A stretch of DNA of 64,000 nt, from positions 248,001 through 312,000 of the forward strand of contig CAVTZA010000012.1 in assembly GCA_963739085.1 (NCBI GenBank). Reading direction: 5' to 3'. This DNA is from DATFQE01 sp963739085. Its GTDB lineage: Bacteria; Actinomycetota; Thermoleophilia; Gaiellales; Gaiellaceae. Positions 50,658-61,546 of this stretch are shown piece by piece. The position numbers were made by a program, and so were the translations under genes. The notes beneath the pieces were generated by a model. It did no database searches, had not been told where the DNA came from, and was given only the letters and a program-made list of their open reading frames with translations. Position 1 is the first letter of the stretch; each line of letters begins with the position of its first letter.

Positions 50658-53035
50658 CGGCCACGATCGACGAAACGACCAACCTGGTCGGGCAGCCGGT
50701 CAAGCGCGTGGAGGACGCGCGCCTGATCACCGGCGCCGCCAAGTACCTCGACGACCTCCAGCTGCCGCGCATGACGCATGTGGCGATCCTGCGCTCGCCG
50801 TACGCGCACGCACGGATCAAGAGCATCGACACCACTCAGGCGCAGGCCCACCCCGGCGTGGTCGCCGTCTACACCGGCGCCGACTTCGAGGACCTGCCCG
50901 CCCTCCCCTGCGCCTGGCAGGCCGGCGGGGTCGAGAACCTCGTCAACACGCCGCGCGTGCTCGAGATCGACCGCGTCACGTTCACGGGCGCCGGCGTCGC
51001 CGCGGTCGTGGCCGAGAGCCGCTATACGGCGGAGGACGCGCTCGAGCTGATCCAGGTGGACTGGGAGCCGCTCGACGTCGTCGTCGATGTCGAGGACGCG
51101 GTCGCCGACGGCGCTCCGCAGATCCACGAGAACGCCCCCGGGAACATCGCGATGGACTGGTCGTGCGGCGACGAGGCCGGGACCGACCAGGCGTTGCAGG
51201 AGGCCGAGGTCGTCGTCGAGCAGCGGCTCGTGAACCAGCGGCTGATCCCGACGCCGATGGAGGTCCGCGGAGCCGCGGCCGAGTACGAGCCGTCGAGCGG
51301 CGAGTACACGGTCTGGATGACCTCGCAGGACCCGCACATCATGCGGCTGCTGATGACAGCGTTCGTCCTCGGCATCCCGGAGACGAAGATGCGCTGCATC
51401 GCGCTGCACGTCGGCGGCGGCTTCGGGACGAAGATCTTCCTCTACCACGAGTACGTGCTCGTGGCGGCCCTGGCCCAGAAGGTCGGCCGCCCGGTGAAGT
51501 GGGTCGAGACGAGGCGGGAGAACTACGCGGCCACGACGCACGGCCGCGACCACGTCGCCTACCTCACCGTCGGCGCCCGCCGAGACGGGACGATCACGGC
51601 GCTCAAGGCCAAGACGTACGCCAACCTCGGCGGGATCCTCTCGACCATCGCGCCTGGGATTCCGACGACGTTGTACGGCCGCATGCTCTCGGGCGCGTAC
51701 AAGATCCCGAACATCTACTGCCAGGTGCTCGGGGTCTACTCGAACACCGGCATGGTCGACGCCTACCGCGGCGCGGGCCGGCCCGAGGCCACCTACGTGG
51801 TCGAACGGGCCGTCGACCTCGTCGCGAAGGAGCTCGACCTCGACCCGGTGGAGGTTCGGCGCAAGAACTTCATCCAGCCGGAGGACTTCCCCTACGACCC
51901 GAAGATCCTCAACGGCCTGAAGTACGACACCGGCGACTACGACAAGGCGCTCACGCGCGCGCTCGAGGTGGTCGACTACGGCAGCTTCCGCGACCAGCAG
52001 GAGGAGGCGCGGCAACAGGGCCGCTACCGCGGGATCGGCTTCTCGACCTACGTCGAGATCTGCGGCGCCGCTCCGTCCGCCTGGATCGGTGCGGTCGGCG
52101 AGGGCTGGGGCGCCTCGATGTGGGAGAGCGCGAACGTCCGCGTCCACCTCACCGGCAAGGTGGCGGTCACGATCGGCACACAGCCGCAGGGCCAGGGCCA
52201 CGAGACGACGACCGCGCAGGTGGTCGCCTCCGAGCTCGGGATCCCGATCGAGGACGTGACCGTCAAGCTGGGCGACACGCAAGGCACGCCCTTCGGCTAC
52301 GGCACCTACGCGAGCCGCAGCGTCGCGGTCGGCACGGTCGCGGTCTACAAGAGCCTCCAGCGGATCAAGGAGAAGGCGCGGCGGATCGCGGCGCACATGC
52401 TCGAGGCCGATGTCGCCGACGTCGAGTTCGAGGCCGGCAAGGCCTACGTGAAGGGCTCGCCGGGGACCTCCAAGACGATCCAGGAGATCGCGGGCGCGGC
52501 AGCGCTCGCGTACGACCTGCCCGAGGGCGAGGAGCCCTTCCTGGACGACACGACCTACTACGACCCGCCGAACTGCACGTTCCCGTTCGGCACGCACATC
52601 GCAGTCGTCGAGGTGGACGCCGAGACCGGCGAGATCGCGCTCGAGCGCTACGTGGCGGTCGACGACGTCGGCAAGGTGATCAACCCGATGATCGTGGACG
52701 GCCAGGTCCACGGCGGGATCGCGCAGGGGATCGCGCAGGCGCTCTGGGAGTTCGGCGAGTACGACGAGAACGGCCAGCTGCGCACGTCGAGCCTGATGGA
52801 CTATGCGGTGCCGAAGGCCGGCTTCTTCCCGCGGTTCGAGGTCGAGCGCACGGAGACGCCGAGCGACGTCAACCCGCTCGGCGTCAAGGGCGCGGGCGAA
52901 ACCGGCACGATCGCGTCGACGCCCGCGGTCGTGAACGCGGTCATGGACGCACTCGCCCCGCTCGGGGTGAGGCACATCGACATGCCGCTGACGCCCGAAC
53001 GCATCTGGCGGACGATCAAGCAGGCACAGGCCTGA
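50654..53035 (+). CDS. coxL: Form II CO dehydrogenase-type large subunit (molybdenum hydroxylase)
   Basis: 793 aa from ATG 50654. Molybdopterin-cytosine-dinucleotide hydroxylase: VGGGFGTKIFLYHEY, AYRGAGRPEATYVVERAVD, TQPQGQGHETTTAQVVA, GTYASRSVAVG and GVKGAGETGTIASTPAVVNAV. The active-site loop reads AYRGAGR, the form II type, not AYRCSFR of proven CO oxidisers, so the true substrate may be another small molecule or aldehyde. No coxDEF/G maturation genes in the window. Confidence 0.93.
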   Translation: MTATIDETTNLVGQPVKRVEDARLITGAAKYLDDLQLPRMTHVAILRSPYAHARIKSIDTTQAQAHPGVVAVYTGADFEDLPALPCAWQAGGVENLVNTPRVLEIDRVTFTGAGVAAVVAESRYTAEDALELIQVDWEPLDVVVDVEDAVADGAPQIHENAPGNIAMDWSCGDEAGTDQALQEAEVVVEQRLVNQRLIPTPMEVRGAAAEYEPSSGEYTVWMTSQDPHIMRLLMTAFVLGIPETKMRCIALHVGGGFGTKIFLYHEYVLVAALAQKVGRPVKWVETRRENYAATTHGRDHVAYLTVGARRDGTITALKAKTYANLGGILSTIAPGIPTTLYGRMLSGAYKIPNIYCQVLGVYSNTGMVDAYRGAGRPEATYVVERAVDLVAKELDLDPVEVRRKNFIQPEDFPYDPKILNGLKYDTGDYDKALTRALEVVDYGSFRDQQEEARQQGRYRGIGFSTYVEICGAAPSAWIGAVGEGWGASMWESANVRVHLTGKVAVTIGTQPQGQGHETTTAQVVASELGIPIEDVTVKLGDTQGTPFGYGTYASRSVAVGTVAVYKSLQRIKEKARRIAAHMLEADVADVEFEAGKAYVKGSPGTSKTIQEIAGAAALAYDLPEGEEPFLDDTTYYDPPNCTFPFGTHIAVVEVDAETGEIALERYVAVDDVGKVINPMIVDGQVHGGIAQGIAQALWEFGEYDENGQLRTSSLMDYAVPKAGFFPRFEVERTETPSDVNPLGVKGAGETGTIASTPAVVNAVMDALAPLGVRHIDMPLTPERIWRTIKQAQA

Positions 53036-53053
53036 GAGGGGAGGAGGAGCTCG

Positions 53054-53917
53054 ATGTACACGATGCGACCGGCAGAGTTCGACTACCACCGCCCCACGAG
53101 CCTCGACGAGGCGCTGTCGCTGATCGGCGACGAGGCCCGCCCGCTCGCGGGCGGCCACAGCCTGATCCCGCTGATGAAGTTCCGGCTGAGCACGCCGGCA
53201 GCGCTGGTCGACCTCGCGGGCGTGCCTGGGCTCGGCGAGATCTCCGCGAACGGCGGCCTCACGATCGGAGCACTCGCCACCCATCGCGAGGTGGCCGAAT
53301 CCGACGCCGTGCGATCGGCCTGCCCTGTGCTGGCCGAGGCGGCCGGCCTGATCGGCGACCCGCAGGTGCGTAACCGCGGCACCCTCGGAGGCAGCATCGC
53401 CCACGCCGACCCGGCCGCGGACTACCCCACGCTGCTGAAGACCCTCGGCGCCACGATCTCCGTCGCCGGGCCGAACGGCACGCGCGAGATCGCGGCGGAC
53501 GACTTCTTCGTCGGGCTCTTCACCACCGCCCTGAATCCGGACGAGCTCGTCACGTCCGTCGCCGTCCCCGCGGCCGCGGCGGGCACCGGAGCGGCGTACG
53601 TGAAGCACCACCACCCGGCCTCGCGCTACGCGGTCGCCGGGGTGGCCGCCGTCGTGACGGTCGAGGGTGGGAACTGCACCGCGGCGCGCGTGACGGTCGG
53701 CGGGGTGACGGCGACGCCGACGGCCGCGTCGGCGGCGGCGGAGTCCCTGGTCGGCGGCCCGGTCTCCGACGAGGCGATTGCCGCCGCGGCGGCGAAGGTG
53801 CCCGAGTCGCTGGTGAGCCCGACGACCGACGCCTACGCGAGCGGCGAGTACCGCGTGCACCTGGCAGAGGTCCTGGCGGCGCGAGCGCTCGCCAAGGCGT
53901 TCGAGAGGGCCGCCTAG
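53054..53917 (+). CDS. coxM: CO dehydrogenase-type medium subunit, FAD-binding
   Basis: 287 aa. FAD-binding: ARPLAGGHSLIPLMKFRLSTPAALVDL (GGHS) and RNRGTLGGSIAHADPAADYPTLL (TLGGS) bind FAD, with the CO-dehydrogenase C-terminal domain after ~175. RBS GGGGAGGAGG lies 7 nt before ATG 53054. Completes the S-L-M order typical of form II clusters; passes electrons from CoxS to quinone or another acceptor. Confidence 0.94.
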   Translation: MYTMRPAEFDYHRPTSLDEALSLIGDEARPLAGGHSLIPLMKFRLSTPAALVDLAGVPGLGEISANGGLTIGALATHREVAESDAVRSACPVLAEAAGLIGDPQVRNRGTLGGSIAHADPAADYPTLLKTLGATISVAGPNGTREIAADDFFVGLFTTALNPDELVTSVAVPAAAAGTGAAYVKHHHPASRYAVAGVAAVVTVEGGNCTAARVTVGGVTATPTAASAAAESLVGGPVSDEAIAAAAAKVPESLVSPTTDAYASGEYRVHLAEVLAARALAKAFERAA

Positions 53918-53980
53918 GTAGGTCCGAGGGAGTCCCTACTGCTGAGCGCGCGGATCGCCTTGCTTGGCGTCGTTCGACCG

Positions 53981-54017
53981 TTGATTCGGTGAGCGCAGCC
54001 GTGAGACACTTTCCTCT
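53981..54017 (+). promoter_or_regulatory. Candidate leaderless promoter of the eCIS cargo-like gene
   Basis: TTGATT at 53981-53986 and GACACT at 54005-54010 are 18 bp apart, and the ATG is 7 nt after the second box. No Shine-Dalgarno is present. The -10 match is weak (3 of 6), so this rests mainly on spacing. Confidence 0.35.
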
Positions 54018-57000
54018 ATGCCGGACCGGGTCCCACAGGAGACCGAGGCGGCTCAGAAGGAGTCTCCGGCGACGGTCTCGGCGGCTGTAGGGCTTTCCTC
54101 GCAGGGAGGACTGCCGGGGCAGATCCTGGCGCTGCAGCGCGCGGCCGGCAACCACGCCGTGGGCGCAATGCTCCAGCGCGCGCCGCCGAAGCCGCCGCGC
54201 GTCGGCCCGGCCGCCGCGATCCCGGACGATCGCGGCGACGTCGAGCGCGGCTACTTCTCGACCACCGACAAGGTGACGTACGGAGTCCGCGCGTCAGGGC
54301 CGGCCAAGCCCGAAGGCCTGTGGGTCGACCACCTCTTCGACAGCCAGGCGGAGGCCGAGGAGTACGCGCGGGCGCTCGCCGCGCAGGGAGCGCTCGCGAT
54401 CCGCCAGCAGAGCGCACTGCCCTACGCGTGGCCTGGAAAAACACCGGGCGGCATGCCCGTGACGGGAAACCCTGTCACGCATGTCTACGTGGTCGAGGTT
54501 CCTGCCGGCACCGGCTATATCCAGGGCGTCGTCCGCGAGCAGGCGGAGAACCGGCGCGCGCCATGGGTTCCGAAGTCGTGGGAGGGAGGCGGCGCGCAGA
54601 CGGTGCTCTCGTGGAACGTCAAGACCAAGGCCGTCGCCGAGTTCCCCGTCGCGAAGCCGTCACCCGCCGAGCCGGGGCGATCCCGCCGCCGCCCGACTGG
54701 CTCACGGCGAAGAAGCCTGTTGAGCCGACAGCGCCACCCGCGGCCGTCAGCACCGACGATCCGCGCACTGTCGGCAAGCTCTATTCGCCCAACCTGGTCC
54801 AGCAATACGGCACGCAGCAACTGCTGTACCGCTACTCGTCGGCTGCGCTGAGCGACCTCGAGAACCGCGAGGAGAAGGCAAAAGCGCTCGGTCTCGATCT
54901 CTCGGAGGACGAGAAGAAGCAGAAGGCGGTGCTTGCCGGCCAGGTGGCCGCGGCGCAAGCGGCCATGCTCCAGGCCCGCAAGGACTACGAGATGCTGGAC
55001 AACCCCGCGACGACGCCGCAGCAGCTGCAAGAGATGTTCGCGCGCCGCGGGATCGCGGTCCCGGTGGTGGCGCAGACTCACCAGACCGGCGCGTCGGCGC
55101 TCGAGGGCAGCGGCATCTCCGGTTGGGGAATCGACGAAAAGGGCCTGACGAAGAAGACTGGAACGGCGACGACCCGCACGGTCATCGGCCCTGACGGGCG
55201 ACCCGTGGCGATTACCGACGAGGACACCAAGTCGACGAACATCGGCCTGGGCACGGCGAAGCAGGTCACCGGCACCAAGGTGACCGTGGTCCAGGGCGAC
55301 ACCTCGTCCGTCGTCGACACGAGCAAGACGACCAGCGTCGACATCTTGAAGGGCGAAGGCAGCGTCACCAAGGACACGACCAAGACGGTCACGGACGCTT
55401 CGGGAACGACCACCAAGACTTCGGACAAGACCACCTACACGGCGGGGGTCGGGGGAGTCACGCGCACCAAGGAGGACTCGACGCAGGTTGGAAGCAAGGT
55501 CGACTCGACGGCGTCGACTCGAGGAATCACGCGCGGGCCCGGCCAGCTCGGCATCACCGCGGCCGACACGAAGAAGTCCGGCACGATGGTCGGCCCTCCC
55601 GGCCAGGAGAAGATGGAGAAGGGCACCGAGCAGTCGAACAAGCTCTCCGGTGGGCTCGTGTCCGACGACAAGGGGATCGGGATCGGCGGCACCGCCTCGC
55701 AGGAGCGCAAGACGATGTTCGGCGAGGGCAAGACCGTCGGCACCACCGTCGCCGCCGGCGGGCGCTGCCAGGCGCTCGTGGCCGAGGTCCCCGGCAGCGA
55801 GCCGCCCCGCTTCACCATCACGACGACGATCTCGTTCGACCTCAAGCTCGGCGCGACCGCCGGCAAGGAGTGGCAGGCCAAGCCGGGCGCCCAGCAGGAC
55901 ACCGGCCTGAAGGGCAACGTGAGTATCGGCGGCGGCGCCGCGATCGGCGCCTACGCAGCGTTCAAGCGCGAGCTGACCGAGGCCGAGGCAAAGGAATACA
56001 TCGACTACGTCAAGGCCAATGGGCGCGGCAGCAAGCTGCCCGAGCACAAGATCCTCGCTACGGGCGCCTCCCAGGGCTGGGACGCCGCGAAGCAGCTGTG
56101 GCTGGCGATGAACGGCTCCCCCGACATGCTCAAGTCGATGAAGCCGGGCGAGCAGGTCGAGACGAACGTAGAGCTCGGCGGCGACGCCAAGCTCGGCGCC
56201 GGCGGCGGCCAGTCTGCCCAGGGCGGCACCACGTTTGGCGGCGAGGTGACCGCCAAGGGCAAGCACAAGATCAACGTGCAGAAGTCGGTGCTGCCCGACG
56301 GCCGGATCCAGATTACGGCTGCGATCGACGACGAGGGCGAGCTCGGCGGCGCCGTCTCGGTCGGCGTCGGCGCGGCAAGCATGAAGGGCGGCAAGTCGTA
56401 CACGGCAGGCCAGGGGCGCACGATCGTCTTCATCCTCAGCCCGAGCGACCCTGCGTTCAACTCACAGGTCACCGCGATCGACGCAGCCGCGACGCCGGAA
56501 GACCTCGATCGGATCGCCACGCAGAACCGCAGCCTCGTCGCCGCGAAGACCGACAAGACAGTCGAGGGCGAAGGCACGAGCGTCGGCGCGGGGCTCGGCC
56601 CGCTGTCGATCGACCTGGCCGGCAAGGGCAAGCTCACTTCCGAGGTCACGCGCGATCAACAGGGCAACGTCATCGGCCAGAAGTACACCGGCGAGAATCA
56701 GGGCGGCGGCACGATCGGCGTCGGCGACGTCAGGGTCGGCGACACCAAGAGCGAGAAGTACGTCGGCCAGGTCGACAAGGAGGGGCGCGCCAAGGGCGAG
56801 CTGTCCGAGACGAAGAAGTCGACGAGCTTCGGCAAGTCCGTGCTGGGCGCGGGCTCGAAGATCACGAACGACCCGCTCGGCACGGTGCTGAGCCGGGCAA
56901 GCTGCTGGAGGACGAGACGGAGACGAAGGGCACCGCAGTGGCCGACCCCGAGATCCTCAGCGTTTGCTACGCGGCGCTCGACAAGTCGAAGTGGGACTGG

Positions 57001-57951
57001 AAGGTCGGCGGGCATCGCCACGACGACTGGGTGGCGACCGGCGCCAAGATCCGCGCGGCTTGCACCGTTCGCGGATCGGGCCGCGAGCGGGAGATCGTCG
57101 CCGTCGACAAGGGGGCGGTGCAAAAGGCGCTCGCCGAATGGACGAAGTCCGATGACGCGAACCGCAAAGCGGCGCTCGACGCGTTGATCCGCCCGCTCGG
57201 TGGCATCCCGAGCGGCAAGGCGTTCGCGTTCCCGGACGGCACCGAGGGCATGAAGGCCGACTGGGACGCGCTCGTCGTCGCCGATCCGCTCGAGGGGGCG
57301 CGTGCGAAGCTCGCGGCCAAGCAGCCCCAGCAGGCGCTCGCGGAGATGCAGTCGGTGAAGGGCAAGGTCGACTCGCTGTTTGCGCGGATCAAGAGCGCCT
57401 CGGCGAAATGGGCCGGCCTCGAGATCCAGCACGCGGAGATGCTCGGCCACATCAATACGCGCATGAACGAGATCGACACCGCAATCCGCGACGTCGCCCG
57501 GGCGATCGCGCCGACGCCGAAGCCGGGCGAGCCGGCGGTGACCACCGTCCCGACGCCCGAGCAGGCCAAAGAGGAGGAGGGCCGAAGGCGAGCCCAGGAG
57601 GCGGATGCCGACCTCAAGATCTACAACAACAACATCGCGACGATGCAGACCTACGCCGACTCGGTGTTCCTGAAGCTCGGCCAGGCAGAAGCGAAGATCA
57701 ACGACAACAGCCTCTTCTCCGGCAGCAAGAACGATCGGATCATCGCGGCGACCCCCGTGATCAAGGAGGCCGAGGACTTGCTCAAGAAATGGGACGCGCT
57801 CTACTGGCCGACATTCCAACTCTACGAGAAGTGGTCGCCCTACCTGGCGCTCGACAAGTCGCGACTCGAGAAGCTCCATAGCGCGGGCGCCCGCGGCCGC
57901 TGGCAGCAGGTCTACGATCTGACCCGGGACAAGTCGATGGCGGGACGTTAG
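54018..57951 (+). CDS. Putative eCIS cargo/effector, large (two frameshifts)
   Basis: About 1,311 aa after restoring two missing bases (near 54678 and 56893). The N-terminus has LPGQILALQRAAGNHAVGAM followed by LQR (~32-54), the tag shared by many proteins encoded with DUF4157/eCIS loci. Residues ~75-220 form a compact domain (GYFSTTDKVTYGVRASGP, THVYVVEVPAGTGYIQGVV). Then a coiled segment, a Thr/Lys/Gly/Ser-rich strand-repeat region (~360-620), Gly-rich strands, and a helical coiled-coil C-terminus (~1095-1300). No toxin motif recognised. Stands alone, 18 kb from the structural genes. Cargo status rests on the tag only. Confidence 0.75.
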
Positions 57952-57969
57952 GAGGCTGGAGAGCTAGCC

Positions 57970-58947
57970 TCATTGGCCCGGCAAAGCGCAAGGCTTCCGA
58001 GCTCGTTCAGGGATTCGCACGCGCAGCGAGCGTCCGCCGGCCTGCTCCATCGCGGCGAGCATGCCGGCGGGCGCCGCGCCGTCCGGGAGCCGCTCCCGGA
58101 GCGCCGAGAGCAGCTCGTCCGCGTCCCAACGCCCGTCGGCGACGAAGGCCTCCCCCGACTCCCACGGGCGGAGCAGGTTGACGACCCCGCCCCAGACGAA
58201 GAAGCACTGGCCGGTGATCTCCTGCGCCTCGTCGGCGCTGAGCGCCACGACCAGCGGCGACATGTTGGCCGGGTCGAGCGGGTCGAAGCCGTCCTCGGGC
58301 CTGGCGAGCTCGCCGAAGGTCTCCTCGGTCATGCGGGTGCGCGCGTTGGGCGCGATGCAGTTCACGGTGACGCCGTAGCGGCCGAGCTCCTGCGCGGCGA
58401 TCATGGTCAGCCCCGCGATGCCCGCCTTGGCCGCGCCGTAGTTCACCTGGCCGACGTTGCCGAAGACACCCGAGGGGCTCGACGTGTTGATCACGCGGCC
58501 GCGCACCTGCTCCCCCGCCTTCGAGCGCTCACGCCAGTACGCGCCCGCGTGGCGCAGCGGCGCGAAGTGGCCCTTGAGGTGGACGGCGATGACCGCGTCC
58601 CACTCCTCCTCGGTCATGTTCACGAGCATCCGGTCGCGCAGGATCCCGGCGTTGTTGACGAGGATGTCGAGGCCGCCGTAGCGGTCGACGGCGCGCTGCA
58701 CCATCTCCTCCGCCGCGACGAAATCCGAGACGTCCGCGTAGCTCGCGACCGCCTGCCCGCCCGCCGCGACGATCTCGTTCACGACCTCCTGCGCGGGGGA
58801 CGAGTCCTGCCCCTCGCCCGCCAGCGTGCCGCCGCGGTCGTTGACCACGACTGCGGCTCCGGCCTGCGCGAGGGCGAGCGCGTGCTCGCGGCCGATCCCC
58901 CGGCCCGCGCCCGTCACGATCGCCACCTTCCCCTCGAGCTTCGCCAT
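57970..58947 (-). CDS. SDR family oxidoreductase (MFE-type 3-hydroxyacyl-CoA dehydrogenase-like)
   Basis: 325 aa from ATG 58947. Rossmann SDR: VAIVTGAGRGIGREHALALAQAGA (TGxxxGxG), NNAGILRDRMLVNMTEEEWD, INTSSPSGVFGNVGQVNYGAAKAGI (Ser, Tyr, Lys triad with S..Y-x3-K). The GREHAL and NNAGILRDRM phrases and the extra ~60-residue C-terminal tail match the dehydrogenase part of peroxisomal multifunctional-enzyme-like proteins. Likely acts on 3-hydroxyacyl-CoA. Converges with the cargo-like gene (18 bp gap), divergent from the hydroxy-acid oxidase (22 bp). Confidence 0.92.
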   Translation of the reverse strand: MAKLEGKVAIVTGAGRGIGREHALALAQAGAAVVVNDRGGTLAGEGQDSSPAQEVVNEIVAAGGQAVASYADVSDFVAAEEMVQRAVDRYGGLDILVNNAGILRDRMLVNMTEEEWDAVIAVHLKGHFAPLRHAGAYWRERSKAGEQVRGRVINTSSPSGVFGNVGQVNYGAAKAGIAGLTMIAAQELGRYGVTVNCIAPNARTRMTEETFGELARPEDGFDPLDPANMSPLVVALSADEAQEITGQCFFVWGGVVNLLRPWESGEAFVADGRWDADELLSALRERLPDGAAPAGMLAAMEQAGGRSLRVRIPERARKPCALPGQ

Positions 58948-58969
58948 TGCGAAATGATCGTACGACCAA

Positions 58970-60124
58970 ATGGCAGTGGAAGGCGGGCAGATCCAAACCT
59001 CCATCTACCTGGCGGGCGAGGCGGCGTGGCCGATCTCGCCCGACGAGTGGGAGGCTCGTGCAGCGGCGACGCTCGACGGCGGGCCGTTCGACTACATCGC
59101 GGGCGGCGCCGGCTCGGAGTCGACGATGCGCGCCAACCGCGAGGCGTTCGAGCGCTACCGGCTGCGGCCGCGGATGCTGCGAGGCAACCGGGAGCGCGAC
59201 CTGGAGGTCGAGGTGCTCGGAACCCGCTCGGCCGCTCCCTTCCTGCTCGCGCCCGTCGGCGTCCTCTCGATCGCGCACCCCGAGGGCGAGGTGGCCGTGG
59301 CGCGGGCCTCGGCGGCCACGGGGGTTCCGCTGATCCTCTCGAGCGCCGCCTCGCACTCGATCGAGGAGATCGCCGAGGCAATGGGCGACGCACCTCGCTG
59401 GTTCCAGCTCTACTGGGTCAACGACCGCGAGATCGCGGCTAGCTTCGTTCGGCGGGCCGAGGCGGCCGGATACTCGGCGATCGTCGTCACGCTCGACACG
59501 CCGGTGCTCGGCTGGCGCGAGCGCGATCTCCGCAACGCCTACCTGCCGTTCATCAGCGGCGAGGGGTGCGCGCAGTTCTTCTCCGACCCGGTGTTCCGCT
59601 CGCGACTCGACCAGCCGCCCGAGGACGATCTGCTGGGCGCCGCCGCCGCCATGCTCGCCACCTTCCCGAACCTCGACCTCACGTGGGACGACCTCGACTG
59701 GCTCCGCGGGCTGACCGACTTGCCGCTGGTCGTGAAGGGCGTGCTGACGGCCGAGGACGCGCGGCTCGCGCTCGAGCACGGCGCCGACGGGATCTCCGTC
59801 TCCAACCACGGCGGCCGCCAGGTCGACGGCGCCGTGGCCGCGCTGGACGCCCTGGTCGAGGTGCGCGAGGCAGTCGGCCCGGAGGTGTGCGTGCTGATGG
59901 ACGGCGGCATCCGCCGCGGCGCCGACGTGCTGAAGGCGCTTGCACTCGGGGCAGACGCCGTCCTGCTCGGCCGCCCCTACGCGTACGGCCTCGCCGTCGG
60001 CGGCCAAGAAGGTGTGGAGACCGTCGTCACCCATCTCATCGCCGACACCGACATCACGCTCGCGCTCGTCGGCGGCACGAGCGCGGCCGACCTCGACGCC
60101 ACATGGATCGCGGCGCCGTCCTGA
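58970..60124 (+). CDS. FMN-dependent alpha-hydroxy-acid oxidising protein
   Basis: 384 aa. TIM barrel with FMN: FDYIAGGAGSESTMRANREAFERYRLRPRML, FLLAPVGVLSIAHPEGEVAVARA, WFQLYWVNDRE, ISVSNHGGRQVDGA (catalytic His in SNHGGRQ) and LMDGGIRRGADVLKALALGADAVLLGRP. Oxidises lactate or a related 2-hydroxy acid; resembles lactate 2-monooxygenases. The gene overlaps the downstream alcohol dehydrogenase start by 22 bp. Confidence 0.93.
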   Translation: MAVEGGQIQTSIYLAGEAAWPISPDEWEARAAATLDGGPFDYIAGGAGSESTMRANREAFERYRLRPRMLRGNRERDLEVEVLGTRSAAPFLLAPVGVLSIAHPEGEVAVARASAATGVPLILSSAASHSIEEIAEAMGDAPRWFQLYWVNDREIAASFVRRAEAAGYSAIVVTLDTPVLGWRERDLRNAYLPFISGEGCAQFFSDPVFRSRLDQPPEDDLLGAAAAMLATFPNLDLTWDDLDWLRGLTDLPLVVKGVLTAEDARLALEHGADGISVSNHGGRQVDGAVAALDALVEVREAVGPEVCVLMDGGIRRGADVLKALALGADAVLLGRPYAYGLAVGGQEGVETVVTHLIADTDITLALVGGTSAADLDATWIAAPS

Positions 60125-61141
60125 GCAAGCCCGGCCACGTGATCGTGGCCGAGCTCGAGGTGGATTCGCCGGCGCCCGGCGAGGTGCTCATCCGCCTCGA
60201 GGCGAGCGGCGTCTGCCACACCGATCTCCACATCGTCGAGACCGACGGCTGGGGGCATCCGCTGCCGGTCCTCCTCGGCCACGAGGGTGCGGGTGTCGTC
60301 GAGGCCGTCGGCGAGGGCGTCGAGCACGTCGGCCCCGGGGACCGCGTGATCGTCGGCTGGCGCTCGCCCTGCGGGGCGTGTCCCTGGTGCCGCCGCGGGG
60401 CCCGGCATCTCTGCCGCACCCCGCCCGGCCCGGGCCGGCGCATGCGCCTCGAGGACGGCCGCGAGGTCGTCGGCGCCCTCCAGACCGGGACGCTCTCGAG
60501 CCGTGTGGTCGTGCACGGCGCTGCGCTGGTACGGCTTCCGGTCGAGCTCCCGCCCGAGCAGGCGTGCCTGATCGGCTGTGCGATCGCGACGGGCGTCTGC
60601 TCGGTGCTCAAGACCGCCCAGGTCTGGGAGGGCGCCCGCGTCGGCGTGATCGGCTGCGGCGCGGTCGGCCTCTCCGTGATCCAGGGCGCCCGCATCGCCG
60701 GCGCCTCCGAGATCCACGCGATCGACCTGGACGAGCGCAAGCTGGATGCGGCCGCCCGCTTCGGCGCCACGCACCGCGGCGACGAGGAGGCCACGCGGCT
60801 CGACTTCGTCTTCGACGTCGTCGGCCGCCGCGAGACGGTCGCGCAGCGGCCTGCGCATGCTCGGCCACGCCGGCACGCTCGTCTACATCGGTCTCCCCCA
60901 GCCGGGCTCCGAGGCGATCGTCCCGCTCGAGTACCTCTTCGACCGCCGTCTGCGCATCGTCGTCTCGCACGGCGGCGACCACGTGCCCGACGAGGACTTC
61001 CCGCGGCTGGCGCAGTTCGCGGCCGAGGGCCGGCTCGACCTCGCCGGGATGGTCACCAAGACGGTCGGGCTGGACGACGTCGGGCAGGCGTTCGAGGACA
61101 TGCAGGCCGGCGAGGTCATCCGCTCGGTCGTGGTGTTGTGA
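60103..61141 (+). CDS. Zinc-dependent alcohol dehydrogenase (one frameshift)
   Basis: About 345 aa after removing one extra base near 60847. Medium-chain dehydrogenase: GVCHTDLHIVETDGWG with the catalytic zinc Cys, LGHEGAGVVEAVGEGVEHVGPGDRV, structural zinc Cys in SPCGACPWCRRGARHLC, NAD site VGVIGCGAVGLSVIQGA, and, in the shifted frame, MLGHAGTLVYIGLP. Start ATG 60103 lies inside the previous gene. Oxidises primary alcohols or adducts. GTG of the thioesterase gene overlaps its stop (GTGA). Confidence 0.9.
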
Positions 61142-61543
61142 GCTCGATGAAGATCCCACCGCCCGTCGCCGAGCTGCTCGGGATCGAGATCGTCTCGGCC
61201 GACGACGGCGAGTGCACGATGAAGATGGAGGCGGTCGAGGAGCACACGAACCCGATGGGGACGGTGCAGGGCGGCATCCTCTGCGCCCTCGCCGACGGCG
61301 CGATGGGCTTCGCCTTCCTCTCGACGCTCGAGGAAGGCGAGTCGTTCACGACGCTCGAGCTGAAGATGAACTACCTGCGGCCGTTCTCGGACCGGTACGC
61401 TCCTCGCCCACGGCCGGTCGTCTCACCGAGGCAGCACGGTCGGCATGACCGAGTGCGATGTGGTCGACGAGAACGGTCGCCTGATCGCGAATGCGACGAG
61501 CACCTGCCTGGCGCTCAGCGGCGAGGCGGCCGAGGGCCGCTGA
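61138..61543 (+). CDS. PaaI family thioesterase (one frameshift)
   Basis: About 134 aa after removing one extra base near 61401. Hot-dog thioesterase: IPPPVAELLGIEIVSADDGECTMKMEA, HTNPMGTVQGGILCALADGAMGFAF (the HxNxxGxxHGG-type active-site loop, here with VQGG), LELKMNYLRPF, then in the shifted frame GSTVGMTECDVVDENGRLIANATSTCLAL. Cleaves aryl- or acyl-CoA. Starts at GTG 61138 overlapping the adh stop, third in the operon lldD-like, adh, this gene. Confidence 0.88.
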
Positions 61544-61546
61544 GGG

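Noticed and set aside
50606..53860. Very long open frame on the minus strand across coxL and coxM
   Set aside because: It mirrors the coding frame of two certain genes, is rich in Arg/Ala/Asp as expected from GC-rich antisense codons, and has no domain.
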